Positions 23,577-38,075 are shown, numbered from the stretch's first letter. The stretch is 64,000 nucleotides of DNA from Arabidopsis thaliana (GCF_000001735.4 NC_003070.9:3224001-3288000); one strand, 5' to 3'. Notes: generated by a model from the letters alone, not told the origin. Program-made: numbers and translations.

Positions 23577-26500
23577 TAAGCCTAGTAGGAAGGAATAGTA
23601 GCAAATCCCAGTTTTCTTCTTGAGTGAGATGTTTGAGATTGAAATTACTGTAATGCTATTGAGATTCTGTAGGCAGCGTATCAATAATTGAGAGAAATAA
23701 GTAGATGCTAATACAGCTTGAGCAATACTTATCCTTGTAAAATTGTGAATGATTCCAGAGTTAAGTACTTTGACCGTCCAATAGAGATTGTGTGAGAGTA
23801 TGTATAACAGATATCATAATTGGTTTAAACTGAAAATAGAAAAAAAGAAAATAAGCTGTGGAGTAGTAATATGCCTAAAGAATTTAGAAAAAGGAATACA
23901 CGTGTGGAGGAGGAGCACAAGGGACCTAAAAAGTCTGTTGGGATTTGGAGAGGCCCTGGCTAATATCTAAGAAGTGATATATAACAAAGGACAAAAACGT
24001 GGTTTACTCTCTGTCTGTCACCGACTCTCTCTATATTCAAAGTCAACTAGGGCGGCTTTCACACCTCCCTGCTTCTAGACGAATGGCAAATCTTATCATC
24101 TTTTTTCTATTAACAAATTCGAGGTTAGAGTCTCTAGCTGCATGCACTACGATTTCAAAATTCTTAAATCTCGTTTTCTAGTATAATTAAATTTGAAGTC
24201 TTTTTTTATACTAACTTACTACTAAGCATGCTTTTTATCCTTCTCTACGATATAATCTAATACGTTCTCAACTACACATAACCTTTTTTAAAAGTGTATC
24301 TAAAATCTCAACATACTGATTTAAGTATCACTCATTTGTGTATAACAGTTGACACTTTTGAGATTAAGAAATAAATAAATTAAGATGGTATTAAAGTTTA
24401 ATACCAGTAGTTGAAATAGAAAATTCTGAAAGAGTAATACTGTATTTTCTTCTTATTTTGGGGGTCAACACAGATCAAGAAATTCAAGATTAAAGTTTTA
24501 TGATGTGTATCTATCAAGAATTTCTTTTTTTATGATGAGTACTACTGATCATGGTTCAAGAGAAGATGTTGAGGTTAGTACTCTTCACCTTCAAGAACAA
24601 ATACATGAGATTCTCAACAACAACCAAAAAAGAAGCATGAGATTCTCACGTGGTTAATTAATTGCATAAACGTACGTAATTAGTATTGCAAGATGTTAAG
24701 ATTGTTAGAATGCAAGTGAAAATATGATGAGATCCTTGATTTTTAACCCCGCAGTACATTTTGGATGTGTAGATAATCCCCTTCTTAATTTAAAATATGA
24801 TCATTTTAATATGTGTAGAAAAGTGGTTATTTTGGTATATTTTGTTATTGTAAAATGTGATCAAATCCTTCTGACGAAGAAAGAAAGATGAATCCCCATT
24901 CTCTACCTTATGTTATATTTAGATTGTGTTCTTTTTATGAAGAATTGGGTTGTTGAAAGCATTCACTGTAGGCCATTTGATTCATCCCTTGTCGCCTTCG
25001 GATTTACATAAGTGGAGAGTTTTTTCTTCTTCTTTAATTAACCTTTTTAGCTTTAGCTGAAAGAAAATAAAGTAATTGCCTTTTTGTATGCAACAAAGCA
25101 ATTAGCTTTTACCTTTCAAGATTTTCATATCACAAGAAAAGCTAAGTGAAGTCCACCCTGTATTTTTTGACAAGTACATTTTATCGTCACGTCCATGCAC
25201 TTGCACTATCATATAACAAAAATAAAATAAAAATAAAAGTAAAAGAATGATTTGTCTTTTCTTAGGCTTCAATTATTGGATAACTTATTTCATCAAAAAC
25301 TTTTTCTTTTCTTTTCTTGTCTGTTCTCTAGTATTGCCCTCTTTTTCCATGAAGCTTCGAACGCTTTGTTGACTAGTAAAATGTGAAGACTCCATATTCG
25401 AAATAATTCATTGACCAAACAAAGATTCGTCGATTGATAGTTACGGTATGGTTAAAATTATCAATAAAGATCAATCTCTTAATATATAGTTTCACATCAT
25501 GCAATCAAATTTTCTTTCACCGTGGACTCGTGAGAGAGAAAAAAAAAGAAGAAGCTGTGGTTACTTATTTGTACAGTCTAAATTTTTTTTTCATATATTA
25601 AATGATCCATGCGTACGTTAAAATTTGTCCCAAAAAAAAAATGTCATAATCTTTTTTATTTATTAATATAGATAATTTTTTATCGCGCCTTATCGTCGGT
25701 AAATATATACGTTTTATTTGATTTTTGTTTTAAGCCCTAAGATTTTCAGGATAATATAAACCAAGATGATTAGAGCCAAATGAGAAAACTGCTCTGGCTT
25801 AATTTTTTTCTTTAAAATCACTGAACTAGGTTTTGGTTGTGTAATTCATTGAAATTTTTTCATATCTGTCCGAATTGTTATCATGGTTGTGGATCTTTCT
25901 TTTTAGTATATAGCCTAAGAGTAATCTATTATAGTAATTCTAGTTTTACGCTTAATTAGACCATCTATATATATTATTTCTAGTTACGTCACCTAATCAT
26001 AAAAGACTCTACAACAGCAAGCTAGGGAAACACAGTAGCAAAGAAAGTTTTTTCTTACTGATTTTCAAAGGTTTGAAACACATGTGTTTGTTTGGACTCA
26101 CTAGTGTCTTCTGGCGTGGAATCAATTATTTATGTCTCCACCTAATCAGAATATGACAAATGAATACTCGCAACATAAACATAAAAATAACGCTCTAATG
26201 ATAATTCTTTTTTTTTATTGTTTTATGTCGGAAAAAGAAGAGTCCACCGAGAAAAAGAGCCCTCAAACAAATTTGAACATGGCAATTATGGAGCGGCAGA
26301 ATTTAATTATTAGTCCTATAGTCGATATATTATTGCATTACCTAATGTGTACACACACAATATAAGGTTGGTTAATTTGGTAATCAAACTAAAGATTTAG
26401 AATGAAAATTTCCTTTTAAAAAAATAGCCATTTGTTTTGTTTTAAGATAAGAGCTAAGACATATAACTACTTCCTAATTAACTTTGGAAAAAAGTATATT

Positions 26501-28277
26501 GTCGCAAGTTGCAACTCTTGTGCCATAAAAAGCAAGTGTTCAACACATGTTTATAGTGATGCCTCATCAACAGCTCAATTAAATTGAAACGTAAGTATAA
26601 TACACAATCATCTACATATTTTTGCAGACATTTTAGCAAATAAATCGTAGAGTTGAACTTATTTACAACTCAATGTCATTAGCATTAAATCTTTTTTCCA
26701 AAATAATTCATTTTACTTTAAATTCTTAATTTAAATTGTCAATCACATTATCAATCAAATTTAATCCAAACAAACTTCCCATCAATCCTTTAAAATTAGC
26801 ATAAACGTATTTGTTAACAATATTTAAAACAAAGTTTTTGTTTAAATAAATATTATTCTTACTAAACGTTTTTTGTTTAAATAAATAAATCCTGTATTTG
26901 AACTTATTTACAATTTCATGCTACTGGCATTAATTATTTAGGAATGAAAATATTTAATTAAAGATTTAAATCTTCTAAATCCTTGCTTTTAGATTTATTA
27001 TGTCATTACCTAAAAGGCAAAAACTATTAGTTTTTTAAATATTATTATTTATATTTTAAATTTTTTTAACATTACTAATATTTAAACTTATAAAAAGTTT
27101 AATATATCAAAAAATCTTAACATCATTATATAATATATAGAGTTTTTAAAAATCTCAAATTTTTTTCCGTCATATTTTGTGATTCAAAATTTAAAAAATG
27201 AACATATATTAACCAATTGGCGAAAAATATGTGAGTTCAACGTCCCATTTTGACTAAAATATTTAGAGAATGATTCATAAACATATCATAAATAAGATCA
27301 ACATTAACAAAATAAATGGTTTTTTTTTTTGCGGGACGAGTTTGGCAGGACGTTACTTAATAACAATTGTAAACTATAAAATAAAAATATTTTATAGATA
27401 GATATAATATATAAATTTTTATATATATTAACTTAAAAAAATAAATTGTCCTGCGGTATACTGCAGATTAAAATGTATATTAATACTTACGACGGACGTG
27501 TACAAAATATTATATAGCCCCAAAAATAGCGCTGCATATAAAAACCACATCTACCTAAGCCTACCATGTAGTGTAGTTGCATATAAGACAACTATAAATT
27601 AATAATGTAGTTTAATATTTTTTTTGGATTGGTTTCTTTGTTTTTGGTTAAGTTTTTTTTTCTTGGGGGTATAATGATTTTAGTTAAGTTTTGTTTAAGT
27701 TTCCTCAATGACAAAGGTACAATTTCGGCGTTACGTCTAGTCTAAAATAATCTATTAACAAAAGAATGTACTTAATTAGTCAATACTCTACTCAATAGTA
27801 GGATATCGTTTCAGTTTTGTATGTGGATTTTTTTTTAAATTTTTGAAAAATTCTATTCAATTTCAATAAAAAATTTCTGAGGATAGTCAATGAAAACCAA
27901 AAAAGCCATAATAATAATAATTATAAAGTAATATATCAAAACGCTCATATAATATTCCACATACATTTACTGTATAATCAGAAAACTAAATAGTATAGTT
28001 ATCAAGGGTCCCTCTTAATAAAACCAATATTATTCAACTAAGATATACTTTATTTATTTGGAGATAATTTAATTTTCGTAAGCACCATATAAAAAAACAA
28101 TGACGCAAATTATTATTTTGTTTATGTGATAAATAAAGAAATATAAAACGAGAGAAAACAAAAAGAGTGAGTGATAGTGATTACAAAGGTAAGCCAAAAT
28201 TTGAATATTTAATGGATACCACCAGATAAGAAGAACTTTGCTTCAAAGCGGCAAAGCTTAAGCTTTTTTCTCGCGCC

Positions 28278-28280
<3 letters not shown>

Positions 28281-28326
<46 letters not shown>
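28281..28326. repeat. (CT)n microsatellite in the RLK7 5' leader
   Basis: A perfect 46-bp CT run lies about 80 bp upstream of the RLK7 ATG and is followed by more pyrimidine-rich sequence. Such tracts are common near plant transcription starts. Confidence 0.95.
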
Positions 28327-28331
<5 letters not shown>

Positions 28332-28407
28332 TCTAACCAAATTTCCCGATGTGAAAAAACAAGTTTCCGATCAACTCAAACCACCGTCACCACTTCTTCT
28401 CTCCGAC

Positions 28408-31400
28408 ATGGCTCCGTCGTTAAGGAATTTCAACTTCTTTCACCGCTTCTCCACCTTCCTCGTCTTCTCTCTATTCTCCGTCGTTTCTTCCGACGATCTC
28501 CAAGTCTTACTCAAGCTCAAATCATCATTCGCCGATTCCAATCTCGCCGTGTTCGATTCCTGGAAACTGAACTCCGGTATCGGTCCTTGTAGCTTCATCG
28601 GAGTAACCTGTAATTCTAGAGGCAACGTTACAGAGATTGATCTCTCTCGTCGAGGTTTATCTGGGAATTTTCCATTCGATTCGGTTTGTGAGATTCAGAG
28701 TCTCGAGAAACTCTCTCTCGGATTCAATTCACTATCTGGAATAATCCCCAGCGATTTGAAAAACTGCACGAGTTTGAAGTATTTGGATCTCGGCAACAAT
28801 TTATTCTCCGGTGCTTTCCCTGAGTTCTCATCTTTAAATCAGTTACAGTTTCTGTATCTCAACAACAGCGCTTTTTCCGGCGTCTTTCCGTGGAAATCGC
28901 TCCGAAACGCAACGAGTCTCGTCGTTTTGAGCCTAGGCGATAATCCGTTTGATGCGACGGCTGATTTCCCGGTGGAGGTTGTTTCTCTGAAGAAACTCTC
29001 GTGGCTTTACTTGTCGAATTGCAGTATCGCCGGAAAAATTCCACCGGCGATTGGAGATTTGACGGAGCTTCGGAATTTGGAGATTTCCGATAGCGGATTA
29101 ACCGGAGAGATTCCGTCGGAGATTTCGAAACTTACTAATCTCTGGCAGTTAGAGCTTTACAACAACTCCTTGACCGGAAAACTTCCTACCGGATTCGGAA
29201 ACTTGAAGAATCTGACTTACTTGGACGCTTCAACAAATCTTCTACAAGGCGATTTATCGGAGCTTAGGTCTCTGACTAATCTCGTTTCACTACAAATGTT
29301 CGAAAACGAATTCTCCGGTGAGATTCCGCTGGAGTTTGGTGAATTCAAGGATCTCGTGAATCTCTCTCTGTATACAAACAAGTTAACCGGTTCTCTGCCT
29401 CAAGGACTCGGTTCACTTGCTGATTTTGATTTCATCGACGCATCAGAGAATCTCTTAACCGGACCGATCCCTCCAGATATGTGCAAGAACGGGAAGATGA
29501 AAGCTCTGCTTCTCCTGCAAAACAACCTCACTGGCTCTATCCCTGAGTCCTACGCTAACTGTTTGACTCTGCAACGGTTCAGAGTTAGCGAGAACAACCT
29601 CAACGGAACTGTTCCCGCGGGACTTTGGGGATTACCGAAGCTCGAGATCATCGATATAGAGATGAATAACTTCGAAGGTCCAATCACCGCGGATATAAAG
29701 AACGGTAAAATGCTCGGAGCGTTGTATCTAGGGTTCAACAAGTTGTCTGATGAGCTGCCTGAAGAGATAGGTGACACTGAATCTTTGACTAAGGTTGAGC
29801 TTAACAATAACCGGTTTACCGGGAAGATTCCTAGCTCCATTGGGAAACTCAAAGGACTTAGCAGTCTAAAGATGCAGAGCAATGGCTTCTCCGGTGAGAT
29901 ACCTGACTCGATTGGTTCGTGCTCGATGCTCAGCGATGTCAACATGGCTCAAAACTCGATATCCGGAGAAATCCCCCACACGCTTGGATCACTCCCGACG
30001 CTCAACGCTTTGAATCTTTCGGACAATAAGTTGTCTGGGAGAATCCCAGAGAGTTTGTCGTCTTTAAGGCTTAGCCTTCTTGATCTGTCTAACAACAGAT
30101 TATCAGGTCGTATCCCTCTGAGTTTGTCATCATATAATGGTAGCTTCAATGGCAATCCTGGCCTCTGTAGCACGACGATCAAATCGTTTAACCGGTGCAT
30201 AAATCCTTCGAGATCGCATGGAGACACTCGCGTGTTCGTGTTGTGTATAGTTTTCGGGTTACTGATCTTGCTAGCGTCTCTTGTGTTTTTCTTGTACCTG
30301 AAGAAAACAGAGAAGAAGGAGGGACGTTCGCTTAAACACGAATCTTGGAGTATAAAGTCATTCCGAAAGATGAGTTTCACTGAAGATGATATCATTGATT
30401 CAATCAAAGAAGAGAATTTGATTGGTAGAGGAGGTTGTGGGGATGTGTACAGAGTAGTACTTGGTGATGGTAAAGAAGTTGCGGTCAAACACATCCGGTG
30501 TAGTAGTACTCAGAAAAACTTCAGCAGTGCAATGCCGATTCTCACTGAACGGGAGGGAAGATCGAAAGAGTTTGAAACAGAGGTGCAAACGCTTAGTTCG
30601 ATACGACACTTAAACGTGGTGAAACTCTATTGTAGCATCACGAGCGATGACTCGAGCTTGCTGGTGTACGAGTACTTGCCTAATGGAAGCTTATGGGACA
30701 TGCTTCACTCTTGCAAGAAGTCGAATCTTGGTTGGGAAACACGGTATGATATAGCTCTTGGTGCAGCAAAAGGGCTTGAGTACTTGCATCATGGGTATGA
30801 GAGACCGGTGATTCACCGTGATGTTAAGTCCAGTAACATATTGCTAGATGAGTTCTTGAAACCTAGAATTGCGGATTTTGGTCTTGCCAAGATTCTTCAG
30901 GCCAGCAATGGCGGTCCAGAGTCCACGCATGTCGTTGCGGGAACCTATGGCTACATAGCTCCAGGTATATAAAGAGACTTAACTCTTATATCATCAGCTT
31001 GTTATGGCCTTACATTTTGAAATTACAATTTGACAGTAAAAAATATTGTTGCAGAGTATGGATATGCGTCAAAAGTGACTGAGAAATGCGATGTATATAG
31101 CTTCGGGGTCGTGTTGATGGAGCTAGTCACAGGGAAAAAACCGATAGAGGCAGAGTTTGGAGAGAGCAAAGACATAGTGAATTGGGTGAGCAACAATCTG
31201 AAGAGCAAAGAGAGTGTGATGGAGATTGTGGACAAGAAGATAGGAGAAATGTATAGAGAAGACGCGGTCAAGATGCTGAGGATTGCGATCATCTGCACCG
31301 CAAGACTTCCTGGACTAAGACCGACGATGAGGAGCGTGGTGCAGATGATCGAGGACGCGGAACCTTGCAGATTGATGGGGATTGTGATCAGCAAAGAGAG

Positions 31401-31428
31401 TGATGTCAAGGTCAAAGAAATAAGTTGA
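28408..31428 (+). CDS. RLK7: LRR receptor-like kinase RLK7 (subfamily XI)
   Basis: Two exons, 28408-30964 and 31055-31428, giving 976 aa. The ATG at 28408 starts a hydrophobic signal peptide (FSTFLVFSLFSVVSS) followed by an LRR N-terminal cap (DDLQVLLKLKSSF). About 20 leucine-rich repeats of the plant LxGxIP type follow, then one membrane span at about residues 608-630 and a cytoplasmic Ser/Thr kinase. Kinase landmarks are the glycine loop GRGGCGDVY, VAVKH with Lys at about 694, HRDVKSSN with Asp at about 805 (an RD kinase), DFGLAK with Asp at about 823, and GTYGYIAPEYGY split by the intron at the Glu codon. The usual single intron of subfamily XI is conserved. Recalled as At1g09970, the receptor for PIP1-type danger peptides in pattern immunity. 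Confidence 0.97.
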
Positions 31429-32540
31429 TGATTGAGGGACCAAGTCACTCTTTTGGGGTCTGTTTTGTTCACAATGAAACTTAGGGAGATCGAGTAAAGT
31501 GGATCATCTAAATCTATTAAGACGTACGTAAGAGTTTAGATGGAGAGTGTTGTAATACTAGTACTCCGGGTTATGAAATCATAGGTGTTGTAACGATCTC
31601 ATTGTAAACTATTTTCTTGTAATTGTAGAATTTTAAGGTTTTCAAATGTTCATGAAGGTCAACTACTAAATGAAATTTATGGTCCTTATATGCACCTATA
31701 CTATTACTTTGCTAAGAAGTGTATATTCGACTGGGTAAAACAATGTCTATAAAACTTGCAATCAATCAGTTTTTAATCAGAGTTATATTTATTTCTGCGT
31801 GAGGATGATTTTATTATATTATTTGATTCAGAAAATTCTCAAAACGAAACCAAATTCAAATTGGATTCTTGGTGTGATGACATAGACCAATTATTATTAT
31901 GATATCCTCTCCTGTGATTTCTAAAAGTTAGTCAAATCTACGTATGCTCAAAAACTTTTGTAGTTGCCCACTTTGACCAACTTAATAAAAGAAAGATGAA
32001 GAAATTTAGACACCTCATGGCCTTTTGGCTCCACTAATAAGAGATTCAAAGCTTCCTTTGTTGAGAATGCATTTATGTTTAAACTTTCATCTACTGATAT
32101 TTACTGATTTAGCCAAAAAAAAAAAAGATACTATCAGAAAGAAGACAATAATGCTTAAGCGAAAATTGTATAATTCTTCATTCTTCACAAGCAGACAATA
32201 CTGCTTCTCTGCATTGGTTCGAACAATAAACTTGTATTTTTTTTCTGAAAGAAGTCGGCAATTCTTAATATCTTCCTAAGCATAGGAATACATATTTTAC
32301 ATTTTTGTTTTTTTATTTGATAGAGCAAACGTCATTAGCAGATAGTAAATTAATCTCAAAAGTAAAAAAAACTAATAACTTCCTACAAGTTGAGGTAACG
32401 TATACTTGATAACTTCTTCCGCTGGCGAGTGCACAAAAACTAACCAAAGAATTGTCCTACTTAATATACAACAGTTTTTTTTTTTTTTGGTTGTATCTTT
32501 CTGATCTATCTCAAAACATATCTCCACAAACCAAGATTTG
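31429..32540. other. intergenic between convergent RLK7 and the DUF676 esterase gene
   Basis: 3' flanks of two convergent genes. AT-rich, with a short T-tract near 32474-32488. No coding potential beyond low-complexity ORFs. Confidence 0.5.
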
Positions 32541-35500
32541 TCAGCGGAATAGATCTTGGAATGACCACATTATGAATCTTGCAAAGACATCAGACTCCAA
32601 AAACTCGATGTGAGCAGCACGGCCGATGAATGAGTTCAGGTTACGACCATACAAGGTTGTGTCGAAGTTGACATCACAGCGCATGAACACTCTCTGGTGG
32701 TGCGGAGTTTCAGGGGATGGCCCACGTATTTGGTCCATACAGTTATTAAGCATCTCCAAGAAAGCAACACCTCTTTTTGAGTTGTCGAAAGAAGCTGGTT
32801 GGCATGACTCAATCCTAGCTGAGTGATATGGAACATACCCATCCTGGAGTAGCAAAAAAAAAGACATGGCTCTAATTAGACAATATAAAAAAATGTTAGG
32901 GATTGTATTCTCATATAAGTGTAATGGAATGTACCTGAGGCGAAGACAGGAGAATTATATTCTTGAAACTGCACAACGTCTTTTGCTGAAAATAATTTCA
33001 AAACCAACATTTCAGAACCAAAGAACAAAGGTCTGTTTGTAACTATGGTACAAGATCTTGATGAAATGTTAACATCTTTCTCTACCTTGCAGAGCTTGTA
33101 AAAGAAAGTATTCTGGAGATCAGGATCATCTGTGAGTGTAAGCTGATGAATAACCTGAGTACTCTTTAACTTCTTCAGGAGCCAAAGTCCAGAATTAAAC
33201 AAGGAATTTGAACTGTATAGATAACCCAAGTGTGGACCCGAAAGCGATATATATGTATGAAAATACTTCCTGTATGGATCCATCAAACTATCTGCAACAA
33301 ATACATAAGTCGGGAATAATGATTAACACCAAAACCGATTTACGAACCGTTTTAAACATTGTCTGAGAGATTCTAAGAACATACCAGCTATTGCAGCTCT
33401 GATGATGACGTTACCAATTGAATGTCCAACAAAACTCAGCTTGATGTTTTTCAAGCGCCCGTATCTCGCATGTTTATCCTTTTTCCTCTTGAAAAAAGAA
33501 ACAACTTCCTGCGCAAGCCTCTGACCCATTTCCCTAAAATCGCCATGTGTTCTCTCCTCATTTGCCTCAGACATGAGAAACTCTATCTTTGGATCAATTA
33601 GGAGCCACTGATTCCGGATAAGCCTTAGGTCTAAGTGATGCCCCTATAGCAGTTAACAGAAATCTATCATGTAACGAACAAAAAATTGCAAAGATACAAA
33701 AGCAAACTGTAACTGCAAAAGTAAAACAGAAACGAAAAAAAAGAAGCAACTCTAACATATGGAGTATGGACACTTTGCCAATAAACACAATGACTTAAGG
33801 AAAAAAGGTATATTCCTCCATAAGATTAAGAAATAGAAAGTAAATACGCATTCACTGAACATCAAGAAGATACTTGCCTGGAAACCATGAACAAAAACAA
33901 CAATCTTCAGCTCACGCCCAGTATGCTGTGGGTTAATATGTTTTTTCGTCCCACTCTCATCATCATGCCCATTAAGTAAGCTAGAATCGATTCTATCAAC
34001 ATGTCTCATGTACGAATTATCACTGAACGTACGCCTTGGTGCATTCCAAACACGTTCAATTATAACTATAGGAACCCGCATAGGATCACCAAATATATGC
34101 ATGTCTTGTATTGCCCGGTTGTTTATCTGCACATTAGTTATAATCAATCAAATTGTACAACTTACGAAACGAACAGGTAATTGAATCACGAAACTAAAAT
34201 AACAAACCCGCATTTGTGCAATACTTCGACGGTGAAGTTCAGCGCGGGTGGATGCAACTTGTGCAGGCTGCATAAGAGAAAAAATTTGAATGAGTAGAGC
34301 CATGCTGGCACTCTGATAAAATTTGAAAAATAATCACTAACTAGATAACTCACATCATTCAGCTTCAACCCAGTCGAGACTCTTTTGTGTGAACTATGGT
34401 TTGAAATGTCCTCCATTCCACTTATAAAATGATGTGGCATTTCAACCTTGGAGTACACCATCCATATTGACCATTCCGCTCTTCGATCTTTAGTCCAGAT
34501 ATCGCGAAGATATTCCAAGATTTTTGTGTAATTATCCCTGAAAAGGGGAAAAATAAAGTCAATGATCAGAAGATAACTTCGCAAACATTATAAACCTGTA
34601 GGCTTATTTGACTATGGATGTCCAAAGGAAACTTACCGGTGCAATGTCAGAAAGGTATTCCATAGATAATGGAGCTGGGTGCCCAGTAAGTGGAATGTGC
34701 GAGATAGATGCTCCTTTGAGAAGTTGTGAAGCCAGTCATCACTTGCTAAATCAAATGGGCCATTCAACTTCTGTGTCAAAAATGGAGAGAAGAGCTTATA
34801 TTCCAGAAGATAGCAAAACACAGTATTATATATAGAATACTCTGCAGTATAATAAAGAAAGGACCTCAAGATTGTTTTGTAGCTTGCCTTGTCCTGAACC
34901 TTCAACTTCAACAGATTTTCCCGTTGAACCTGAGTCAGATAAAAGAGCATTGTCCATACTGGATACAAACTCAGACAAGTCAACTGTTTGACCAACTGCT
35001 TTGCTAAGCCTTTGCATTTCTTCAAGCAAAGTGTCACGAGCTCCGAGTAAGGCTTTTACAAATGACACCAGCTTCTTGTCAGCAGAAGCGATTTGAGTAA
35101 AGGCCTAATGAGTTACAAAAACAATCAATCAATAAAAGTATTGTAAAATGGGAAGAATTTACTTCGAAACAGAGAACTTAATAAGTTCTGTGAAACCATG
35201 CTATTTGCAGCTTTACACAAACAATGTCAAGAAGACTGAAAAGTCTAGTGGGTTCTATAGACTTATAAAAACACGTATCGAAACACTGATGTATGATAGC
35301 TCTAGCATCCAGAAAGTAAATATTCTAAAGTATAATAGAACTCTAGCATAAATTACATCTTCCTGAGAAAAGAACGACTGTTTAAAGAAGAAAATGATAC
35401 GATCATGTGTAGAGACTCTGAATGAGCATAATGCAAAATAATCAATTTGCTGAATCAGAAAATGCAATGCTGAAAGGAGTCTAAGAACACATACTTTTTT

Positions 35501-36866
35501 GGAAGACTGAATATTGCCACTGGTCAAATTTTTACCATTACTCGCATCACTGCACCAAACATGTTGGTTGATATATTAACTTAAGAGATATAGAAAACTC
35601 AGCAAGAAAACTTGAATTCAACAAAGGTAATTCATGCATACCTTGATAAAATTGCAGGCCGTTTGTAAGCAGCGGATTTCATGACGCTGACGTGGACACT
35701 TACATCGATAAGAACCGCGTGAAAGGTATCAAAGTGCACTGGACAGTAAGAATGCACGCCTGAAAGAGCTTTAGGAGGAATACGAAATTCATGCACTGCC
35801 GCAGCACAAGCATCTGAATGTGTCACAGGTATATCCTCCATGATTGGAGAATACAAAAGCTCAAACTTCAATATAACAGCCGATGTAGCTGACCCCTGCG
35901 TCAATCACAACTAGTCATTTATTGTACAATGATGTAATAGGTCAACCAAGTACAGCACTTTTCACAAGTTGGATTATTACTGTTGCTGACTATGAACAAG
36001 ATCAGTAGCCAAAATAACCTCACAAACTCAATGGCGCAGATACTTTGCAGTAGAAAAAACAGTTTCTTAACAATTCATGTTGTTTAATATTATGCAACTC
36101 ATTTGTCAGTATTAGCCTATAGTTGTGAGAATACATTATAAAAAGATGAATAGAACAAAGGAGAGAAATACTGGTACCTCATATCTTTCCAGAGGCATAG
36201 TAAATGAGACCATCATGCAGAGACGAACATCCTGCCTTGCATATTTAATGCGGAAGGGCTGTGTTAAGAAACTACTATCCTTATCATCTATCTTCCACAC
36301 TCCATATGAGTCGTTTGAGGTTGAATCAAGCGCTGTGACACACAGGTATATGAGCCATTATATGTTAGTATACTGAAAACAAAGTCTCCAAGTACACAGA
36401 ATAGGACAAATAGACATCAAATTCAGGGAATGGAATAGTGAACTCAATCACAAGAACGTAGCAAGACAGAGGAAAATGATTCAGAAGAAAGCTGATGGAT
36501 AAGAGTACCTTCATACTGAACAACTCGTGAAGGAATTCCACAGGAGTTGTTGTCACCATCCTCCCATCTCATGCTGATTTTTATTTGATACCATCTAAAA
36601 GAATTAAAAGATACAACAAGTAACAACTCTTTAGAACAAGAAGAGAACATTGCTTCAATTCACTCAGAACTAGATATAGAGAAACTATCATACCCTTGCT
36701 GGAAAAGATCAAGGTTATGAAACCTATGGATATAGATAGCAATCTCCTGAACAGTGTCGATCATTAGCACTGGCTTAACCCTGGCTACGTAAGGCTCAGC
36801 ATCAATCGACTTTGTTTGCCTACTTCTTTGGCTCAGTCCAATTAACCATCCAAGACGGCGTAACAT
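32541..36866 (-). CDS. Putative serine esterase, DUF676/DUF3657 family
   Basis: Fourteen exons: 36694-36866, 36509-36594, 36178-36332, 35642-35895, 35495-35549, 34865-35104, 34637-34770, 34354-34537, 34208-34267, 33878-34126, 33385-33643, 33086-33291, 32935-32985 and 32541-32843, giving 802 aa. The N-terminal third matches the FAM135-like region found with DUF676 (VQEIAIYIHRFHNLDLFQQG, SMRWEDG, HDFTF-type segments). The C-terminal part is an alpha/beta-hydrolase of the DUF676 class: VVFVHGFQ/GHHLDLRLIRNQWLL, then the nucleophile elbow SFVGHSIGN with Ser at about 605, then YISLSGPHLGYLYSS. No signal peptide is seen, so it is probably cytosolic. The substrate is unknown. Intron 10 has a GC donor (CAG|GCAAGT at 33876-33877), which is required to keep VHGFQ-GHH in frame. 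Recalled as At1g09980. Confidence 0.93.
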
Positions 36867-38072
36867 ATGGAGAACTCACATCACCTTCTAAAACTTTGGA
36901 TGTTTGTTTTCAGGACAATGATATCCTGAACCAGTAGGGGACTATTTGTTGGAAATCTCATATCTCCACGAAAACTTGTCTACATTAGCAGATGCAAACT
37001 CTTTGAAGTGAAACCTCAAAGCCAACCAAGCAGCTGCAGATGAAAAGATGCAAACTTTTCAATTTCGATTAACACTAGAGTGTTCATCTCATATAGAATA
37101 ATCAACACAGTAACCAAAGTAAGAGAAAATAAAATGTAGATATCTCTGTTCGGACATTAAAGCAAGAATCTTGATAACGAATTTAAACTAGAGCTACATA
37201 AAGTCGTCTCCGACAACAAAATTAGGTCAAAAGCTAAAATCCCAATCTGAGCCAAATAAAAATTACATAAATGAAATGTCAAAGATTAGCGAAAATAACA
37301 AAACTTTACCATAACAACATACATTACCTCGAAATGGAAAAAAAGAAAACCAAAGGCAGAGCAAAGCAGAGCAGAGAGTTCAAAAAAAGAAGACGATGGT
37401 GGGCCTTGAGACTTTAGATCTGACGAATCAGATAGACGAAACCCAGATTTGATTTAGGGTTTGCTTTTTGCACGACAGACAAACCCTGAGCTAAAAGAAC
37501 AGAGATGCAATAAAAGGGAGAGGATCTGGGAAAGTTACAAATGACGATTGTAAGGAACCAAAAAGTTTTGAGGGATTCAACGAAACTTTTTTATTCTTTT
37601 TTATAAAAGAGTTTAAACAAAAAAGTCAGATTTTTTATTGTGTTTGTCGGGTAAAGGATGAATGTTCATGCGACGACACCAATTACTATGTGTCTTTTTT
37701 TTTTTGGTTTCTTTTGCGCCAAATCGATGTTTGTACTACTGTCGTAAAATGGTGGATCCGACCCGCTACGTGTACTGCTTGGCTAGCCCTTGCGAGATGA
37801 GTTCCAAACCCGATTTACAAGGTTGTTTGTTTATATAAGGCCCATGGAAAGCCCAATATTATATCATTCTACTTCTTTTGAGATATGGCCCAACAAAAAT
37901 TTAGTTACATTTGGACAAGAGACAAAATAAAACAGCTTTGGTTTATACATCTTCTTCCCTTTGTTTTTTTTCTTTGTTGCCAACAGAATCTTGTAAAAAC
38001 ATTGGTATTTACGTATATGGATAGGGCTGAAACTCCTTGTAGCGCTTTCCTTTCGGCATTACACATGACAAC
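36867..38072. other. Upstream region of the DUF676 esterase gene
   Basis: Probable 5' untranslated region, possibly with an intron in the leader (about 36870-37500), then the promoter. No coding ORF of interest. A Harbinger-like element begins at 38076. Confidence 0.5.
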
Positions 38073-38075
38073 TAA

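Larger units (their letters stand above)
22719..28407. other. Long AT-rich intergenic region between SUC4 and RLK7
   Basis: About 5.7 kb with no credible protein-coding gene. It holds the SUC4 3' flank, a 223-bp Harbinger-type MITE (23354-23576), a diverged pair of about 38-bp repeats (26652-26690 and 26895-26932), a very AT-rich block at about 26.4-27.5 kb and the CT-rich RLK7 leader. All ORFs here are short and of low complexity. Confidence 0.6.

Noticed and set aside
28351-28407. Nineteen-residue N-terminal extension of RLK7
   Set aside because: It begins at GTG and would bury the signal peptide. The ATG at 28408 directly precedes it.
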